A stretch of DNA of 9,213 nt, from NCBI GenBank assembly GCA_002422745.1, contig DITH01000209.1, positions 1-9,213 on the forward strand. Direction: 5' to 3'. This document shows, one piece after another, positions 5,574 to 9,213 of this stretch. Each line of letters starts with the position of its first letter. Positions within the stretch are counted from its first letter, which is position 1. Below the pieces are notes generated by a model that saw nothing but the letters and a program-made list of their open reading frames with translations, made no database searches and had not been told where the DNA came from. Origin of the DNA: Alphaproteobacteria bacterium UBA6189. Lineage in GTDB: Bacteria > Pseudomonadota > Alphaproteobacteria > Rickettsiales > UBA3002. The position numbers and the translations under genes are program-made.

Positions 5574-6914
5574 TCAGGCGCTGGCGTCATTGGTGAGGAT
5601 GGCTGCAAAGAAGCCATCCGTCCCGTCTTTGTGCGGGCTGAGCTGCAAGTACGGGCCTACCCCGTCATGCAAAACTACGTGACTATCCCATACCTTCTCA
5701 GGCCTGGCAACCCGAAATGTCGGGTTGTTGATTAAGAATTGTTTGATCTGCCAGCTATTCTCGTCGGGGAAGATGGAGCAGGTCACATAGACCAGCTTAC
5801 CCCCCGGTTTCACCAGTCGGCAGGCCTGTGTCAGAATGGCCTGCTGCAGGGCTTTGACCTCCTGCAGATCCTCTGGGCTGAAGCGCCATTTCAAATCGGG
5901 ATTGCGCCGCCAGGTGCCGCTGCCCGAGCAGGGCGCATCGACCAGCACCCAGTCGGCACTGCCGATATGGCGCTTGAGGTAGGAATCCGACTCGCTTTTC
6001 AGCACATGCGCTTGCACGTTATCGACCCCGGCGCGGGTCAGCCGCTTGCGGATCTGCTCCAGCCGCCTTGCATTGATATCCCAGGCCAGTAGCCGCCCTT
6101 TATTCTGCATGGTCGCCGCGATAGCGAGGGTTTTACCTCCCGCTCCGGCGCAGAAATCGATCACTTTCTGCCCCGGCTTTGCCTGTACCAGCAGGCTGAC
6201 CACCTGGCTGCCTTCGTCCTGCATCTCGTAGAATCCGTCGCGGAACGCCTGCGTATTGAACGCCGGCAGGCGCTTTTTCAGCCGCACACCGAGGGGTGAA
6301 TGCGGCGTGGGCACCCCGAAATAGCCGTCCTTATCGAGCGCCAGGATCAGATCAGCCTGGCTCGGGCATTTCAACGTATTGACGCGTAAATCGATCGGCG
6401 CCTGTGCATTGAGGGCCAACATCGCCTCCGGCAAGTGATCGCCAAAAGCATCTTTCAGGCGGCCTTCCATCCAGTCGGGGTAGTTATACCGCGCCGGGCC
6501 GGGCATGGTAGGTGGCATGAATTCGCGGCCCTCGCAGCGCGCCAACATCAACTGTTCCTGTTCGCTCAAGGCAGCGGGCGCGTATTTCGCCCCGGTAAAT
6601 AATGCGGTGATATCCTCGCGTTCCAGGGGTGTGTGGCCTTTTTCGCTGTAAAACAGCAGCGCCACCATCACGAGCCGCCGTGGCGTGACCGAGCGGTCGC
6701 ATTGCTCGATATGCCATTCCAGCGTGCCGCCATGGCGCAAAATAAAATAGGTGAGGTCGGAAATCGCCCCGCGGTCTTTGCTGCCGATATAGCGGCGCTT
6801 TTTGAAGTAATCAGCTAGCAGCGCATCGACCGGCGCGCGGCGATCCGCTGCCCAGATCGACTGGACATGCTCCATCACTTCAATGCTGGCTTGGATATGG
6901 GCGGCAGGCTGCAT
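5574..6914 (-). CDS. rsmB: RsmB-type 16S rRNA (cytosine-C5)-methyltransferase
   Basis: Methylates C5 of a cytosine in 16S rRNA (C967 in E. coli numbering) with S-adenosylmethionine. The 446-residue protein has an N-terminal NusB-like/RNA-binding region (1-170), the APIDLRVNTLK lead-in (172-182), the QDEGSQ motif (232-237), SAM motif I VIDFCAGAGGKTLAIAA (251-267) and the acidic strand end AWDINARR (277-284). It also has motif IV VDAPCSGSGTWRRNPD with C329, motif VI VTCSIF with the catalytic C379, and the family ending HKDGTDGFFAAIL (428-440). Both cysteines required by m5C enzymes are present. The ATG at 6914 lacks a clear ribosome site, but MQPAAHIQASIEV matches the usual alphaproteobacterial N-terminus (MTPAARxQAAIE, from memory). 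It follows the unknown 288-residue gene by 45 bases. Proximity to guaB fits a common alphaproteobacterial grouping. Confidence 0.94.
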   Translation of the reverse strand: MQPAAHIQASIEVMEHVQSIWAADRRAPVDALLADYFKKRRYIGSKDRGAISDLTYFILRHGGTLEWHIEQCDRSVTPRRLVMVALLFYSEKGHTPLEREDITALFTGAKYAPAALSEQEQLMLARCEGREFMPPTMPGPARYNYPDWMEGRLKDAFGDHLPEAMLALNAQAPIDLRVNTLKCPSQADLILALDKDGYFGVPTPHSPLGVRLKKRLPAFNTQAFRDGFYEMQDEGSQVVSLLVQAKPGQKVIDFCAGAGGKTLAIAATMQNKGRLLAWDINARRLEQIRKRLTRAGVDNVQAHVLKSESDSYLKRHIGSADWVLVDAPCSGSGTWRRNPDLKWRFSPEDLQEVKALQQAILTQACRLVKPGGKLVYVTCSIFPDENSWQIKQFLINNPTFRVARPEKVWDSHVVLHDGVGPYLQLSPHKDGTDGFFAAILTNDASA

Positions 6915-6959
6915 AGAAATCAGATGTAGCGGCCCATGCCGCCACTGGCAATGGCGATT

Positions 6960-7826
6960 CTACCGGCTGCCGCGCTTAGGCCCCTCGCCGCCCGTATGCG
7001 GCACACCCTGCTGGGCGACCTGCGTGGCGTCCTGTGGCTGGGGCAGCACCGCGGCAATCTGGCGAATCTGCGCCTCGCCGTCGGCACCCAATGTCTGCAA
7101 CCGCATCACATCGTTGACCGAAAATTCCCCATCGCCATCGAGCCCGGCCAACGCCTGCTGCACCTTCTTATCGCCCAGATGCTGCAAAATGCTGTTGGTG
7201 AGTTGGGTGATCGAGACGGGCGCGCGCATCACCTCGGTTTCTGCCGTTTCTACGCGGTGGGCAATTGTGGCCGATGCCTTCGTCGCGACCGGCGGGCTTG
7301 TGGCCTGCTTGGGATGGGGGGGAGCGACCACATCGGCCGTCACCTCCACCGCGACAAGGGCGGCGGGCGCCGCCGCCAGCTTGGGCTGCTCGCGTGTTAT
7401 GTTCAGCTCATCCCAAAACCGGCGCAAGCCCGCCACCTCTTCCTGAGGGGTCAGCAATACGCTGCCGGTAAAGGTTGAGCCCAGCGTTACCCCATCCACC
7501 GTTGCCGTGATCGGCCGGGCGCTTTCGGGGAAATGCACAAACCCGTCGAACAATTTATATTTCTCCAGCACCGCCAGCGCCTCCTGCTCCGCCGCATGAT
7601 CCTTACGCACATAGGCCGTCACCATCAGCTCCATATAGCGCTGCACTTGCGCAGGCGGGATTTCACCGGGTTGGTGGTCGGGCTTTTTGAACGCCGCAAG
7701 GAATAAGGCGCGCTCCACCTTACCTTCCGGTGGCATCGCCCATCGGATGGGGGACGGCACGCTTGGCCTGGCGAGCACCTCAAAGGGATTCTCATTGATA
7801 TTAACAGGTCGGTCCGAATCGCTCAT
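6960..7826 (-). CDS. Unrecognised protein with a dockerin/EF-hand-like loop
   Basis: I do not recognise this 288-residue protein. No signal peptide or membrane segment is visible, so it is probably cytosolic. Residues 1-150 look like a folded domain containing an FNP-like start (NENPFEVL), a helix-rich region (PPAQVQRYMELMVTAYVRKD to VLEKYKLFDGF) and a strand-rich part (ITATVDGVTLGSTFTGSVLL). Residues 150-200 are an Ala/Pro/Val-rich linker. The C-terminal region (204-265) is helical around GLDGDGEFSVND (228-239). This loop matches an EF-hand/dockerin calcium loop at positions 3, 5, 6, 9 and 12, but has Gly instead of Asp at position 1. The last 24 residues are Gln/Gly/Pro-rich and probably disordered. 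The ATG at 7826 is supported by GGGAG five bases upstream. It may be the first gene of the rsmB series and is divergent from the pseudopilin gene. Confidence 0.78.
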   Translation of the reverse strand: MSDSDRPVNINENPFEVLARPSVPSPIRWAMPPEGKVERALFLAAFKKPDHQPGEIPPAQVQRYMELMVTAYVRKDHAAEQEALAVLEKYKLFDGFVHFPESARPITATVDGVTLGSTFTGSVLLTPQEEVAGLRRFWDELNITREQPKLAAAPAALVAVEVTADVVAPPHPKQATSPPVATKASATIAHRVETAETEVMRAPVSITQLTNSILQHLGDKKVQQALAGLDGDGEFSVNDVMRLQTLGADGEAQIRQIAAVLPQPQDATQVAQQGVPHTGGEGPKRGSR

Positions 7827-7859
7827 AGCTGCTCCCTTTGCGCCGGGTTCTAGCAGCTA
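7826..7859 (-). promoter_or_regulatory. Hairpin around the ribosome site of the unknown gene
   Basis: TAGCTGCT (7826-7833) and AGCAGCTA (7852-7859) are perfect eight-base inverted repeats with an 18-base loop. On the minus-strand transcript the GGGAG ribosome site straddles the loop and the 3' arm, and the arm includes the first base of the ATG. Folding could limit translation initiation. Structure is seen in sequence; function is inferred. Confidence 0.45.
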
Positions 7860-7871
7860 CTCTATGACAAT

Positions 7872-7909
7872 AGGGTTAAGTTTTTATTGAGAAACGAAAA
7901 ACCTACCCT
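7872..7909. repeat. Interrupted inverted repeat in the divergent intergenic region
   Basis: AGGGT (7872-7876) pairs with ACCCT (7905-7909), and inside them GTTTTT (7880-7885) pairs with AAAAAC (7897-7902), with a small internal loop and an 11-base terminal loop. It sits roughly midway between two divergent start codons, so a terminator makes little sense; an operator or leader structure is more likely. No convincing -35/-10 pair could be assigned for either gene here. Confidence 0.35.
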
Positions 7910-7965
7910 TCGCCTTTTTGCCTGAGACTTGCAGACCCAACCCATATGACATGCTTTTATTGCAT

Positions 7966-7996
7966 ATCCGGTTAATGCGCATTAGCGTTGCCGGAT
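7966..7996 (+). promoter_or_regulatory. Nested palindromes overlapping the pseudopilin start codon
   Basis: A perfect 12-base palindrome TAATGCGCATTA (7973-7984) lies inside a wider inverted repeat ATCCGG (7966-7971)/CCGGAT (7991-7996). The right arm covers the first two bases of the pseudopilin ATG. No Shine-Dalgarno sequence is visible before this ATG. The palindrome could be a repressor site, and the outer stem could hide the start codon in mRNA. Confidence 0.45.
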
Positions 7997-8756
7997 GAAA
8001 GAACAAGGCTTTACGTTAGTCGAGCTTGCCATCGTGCTGGTGATCCTTGGGTTACTGACCGGTGGTATCCTCGCCGGGCAATCACTCGTTCGCGCGTCCG
8101 AGCTGCGTGCCGTCACGACCGAATACGATCGCTGGCTCACGGCAACACGCGCGTTTCGCGGCAAATATCTGGGCCTGCCGGGCGACCTCCCCAATGGGTT
8201 TGCCTTCTTTGGTACCACCGGTAGCTGCACCAATGCGCAGGCAGGCACCGACCCAGCCGGTTGCAATGGCGATGGTAACGGCATTGTCGATAATAACGCT
8301 GAAAGGTTCCGTTACTGGCAACAACTCGCCCTCGCCGGATTAATCGAAGGGGTCTATACCGGCCTTACCGGCAGCGGCGGCCCCAGCCATATCGAGCTGG
8401 GGGTCAACGCACCGGTTTCCAAAGTCAGCAAGGCTGGCTGGGCACTGCTCTTTAGCCGGTTATACGCGCATGGCAGCAGCCCCTATAAATGGACCGGGGG
8501 CGATGCGCTGGTCGACAAACAAAAATTCATGCTCGGCGCAGGGGATAATAATTTAAACCCGTATCGCCCGGCGTTTCGGCCCGAGGAGGCATGGAATATC
8601 GACGTAAAGCTCGACGACGGCATGCCCGGCATGGGGCGGGTCACCGCCATCGGCGCCAATAGCGTGCCGTGCGCTACCAGCTACGATGTCCCCACCGCCA
8701 ACTATCTGCTCGACGAGCCCAGCCTGCGCTGCGCCCTGCTATTGCTGCTGAAATGA
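7995..8756 (+). CDS. Pseudopilin-like protein with type IV prepilin leader
   Basis: A 253-residue protein with a textbook class III signal: leader MKEQG, cleavage before F6, glutamate at mature position 5 (E10), and a hydrophobic helix GFTLVELAIVLVILGLL (5-21). A prepilin peptidase would cleave and N-methylate it, and it would assemble into a type II secretion or type IV pilus-like fibre. The rest of the N-terminal helix carries the YDRWLTATRAFRGKYLGLPGD segment (44-64), seen in a class of alphaproteobacterial pseudopilins (from memory). C78/C90 and C226/C246 are plausible disulfides. NGDGNGIVDNN (91-101) resembles a calcium loop. The ATG is fixed by an in-frame TAG twelve bases upstream, although no ribosome site is seen. 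No secretion ATPase, platform or peptidase gene is nearby. Its stop is 2 bases from the guaB stop on the opposite strand. Confidence 0.88.
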   Translation: MKEQGFTLVELAIVLVILGLLTGGILAGQSLVRASELRAVTTEYDRWLTATRAFRGKYLGLPGDLPNGFAFFGTTGSCTNAQAGTDPAGCNGDGNGIVDNNAERFRYWQQLALAGLIEGVYTGLTGSGGPSHIELGVNAPVSKVSKAGWALLFSRLYAHGSSPYKWTGGDALVDKQKFMLGAGDNNLNPYRPAFRPEEAWNIDVKLDDGMPGMGRVTAIGANSVPCATSYDVPTANYLLDEPSLRCALLLLLK

Positions 8757-8758
8757 GC

Positions 8759-9213
<455 letters not shown>

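Noticed and set aside
6915..6962. Frameshifted C-terminal extension of the unknown protein
   Set aside because: One base out of phase the sequence reads on as GRIAIASGGMGRYI and stops just before rsmB, which looks protein-like. Without homologues there is no reason to prefer it over the TAG at 6960-6962, so no frameshift is called.
7861..7994. Sigma70 promoter for the pseudopilin gene
   Set aside because: TTGCCT and TTGCAG candidates exist, but no reasonable -10 box lies at 16-18 bases from either, so no promoter was annotated.

Overview
The window looks alphaproteobacterial and chromosomal. Sequence basis: GC-rich, tightly packed housekeeping genes, a short Alphaproteobacteria-type RsmB near guaB, and an M23 peptidase/bactofilin pair. 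Taxonomic assignment is from memory of family flavour, not from a search. The left third (to about 3260) reads like a sphingomonad: the FolK with its extra N-terminal loop, and an exported methyltransferase-fold protein. The right part reads like a less GC-rich, non-sphingomonad alphaproteobacterium. Hand counts on single 60-base lines give about 65-70% GC in msrA and about 53-57% in the M23/bactofilin genes. The gap at 3261-3292 is therefore a candidate junction (island edge or assembly chimera).

Layout. 1-241: no gene. 242-317 (-): tRNA-Lys(UUU) with its own promoter, whose -35 box contains the folK stop codon. 354-2623 (-): a three-gene run transcribed as exported methyltransferase-fold protein, then N-carbamoylputrescine amidase (aguB), then folK. 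2624-2726: divergent promoter region in which the two predicted -35 boxes coincide. 2727-3260 (+): msrA. 3293-3679 (-): a small membrane-anchored glycine-zipper protein. 3768-5502 (-): M23 peptidase and bactofilin with overlapping ends, a cell-wall/cell-shape module. 5574-6914 (-): rsmB. 6960-7826 (-): an unrecognised 288-residue protein with a degenerate EF-hand/dockerin-like loop. 7827-7994: a divergent intergenic region with three inverted repeats, two of them reaching the start codons on each side. 7995-8756 (+): a lone pseudopilin-like protein. 8759-9213 (-): the C-terminal third of guaB, running off the window.

How the genes relate. The minus-strand series unknown gene -> rsmB -> M23 -> bactofilin is closely spaced and could be one transcript carrying ribosome modification and envelope functions. 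The pseudopilin gene lies on the opposite strand between guaB and this series, and converges on guaB with only 2 bases between stop codons. No pilus or secretion machinery is present in the window, so its assembly partners must be elsewhere.

Most of the window is ordinary housekeeping sequence. The least explained part is the divergent pair at 6960-8756 with its structured intergenic region; it is a candidate for follow-up, not a demonstrated new system.
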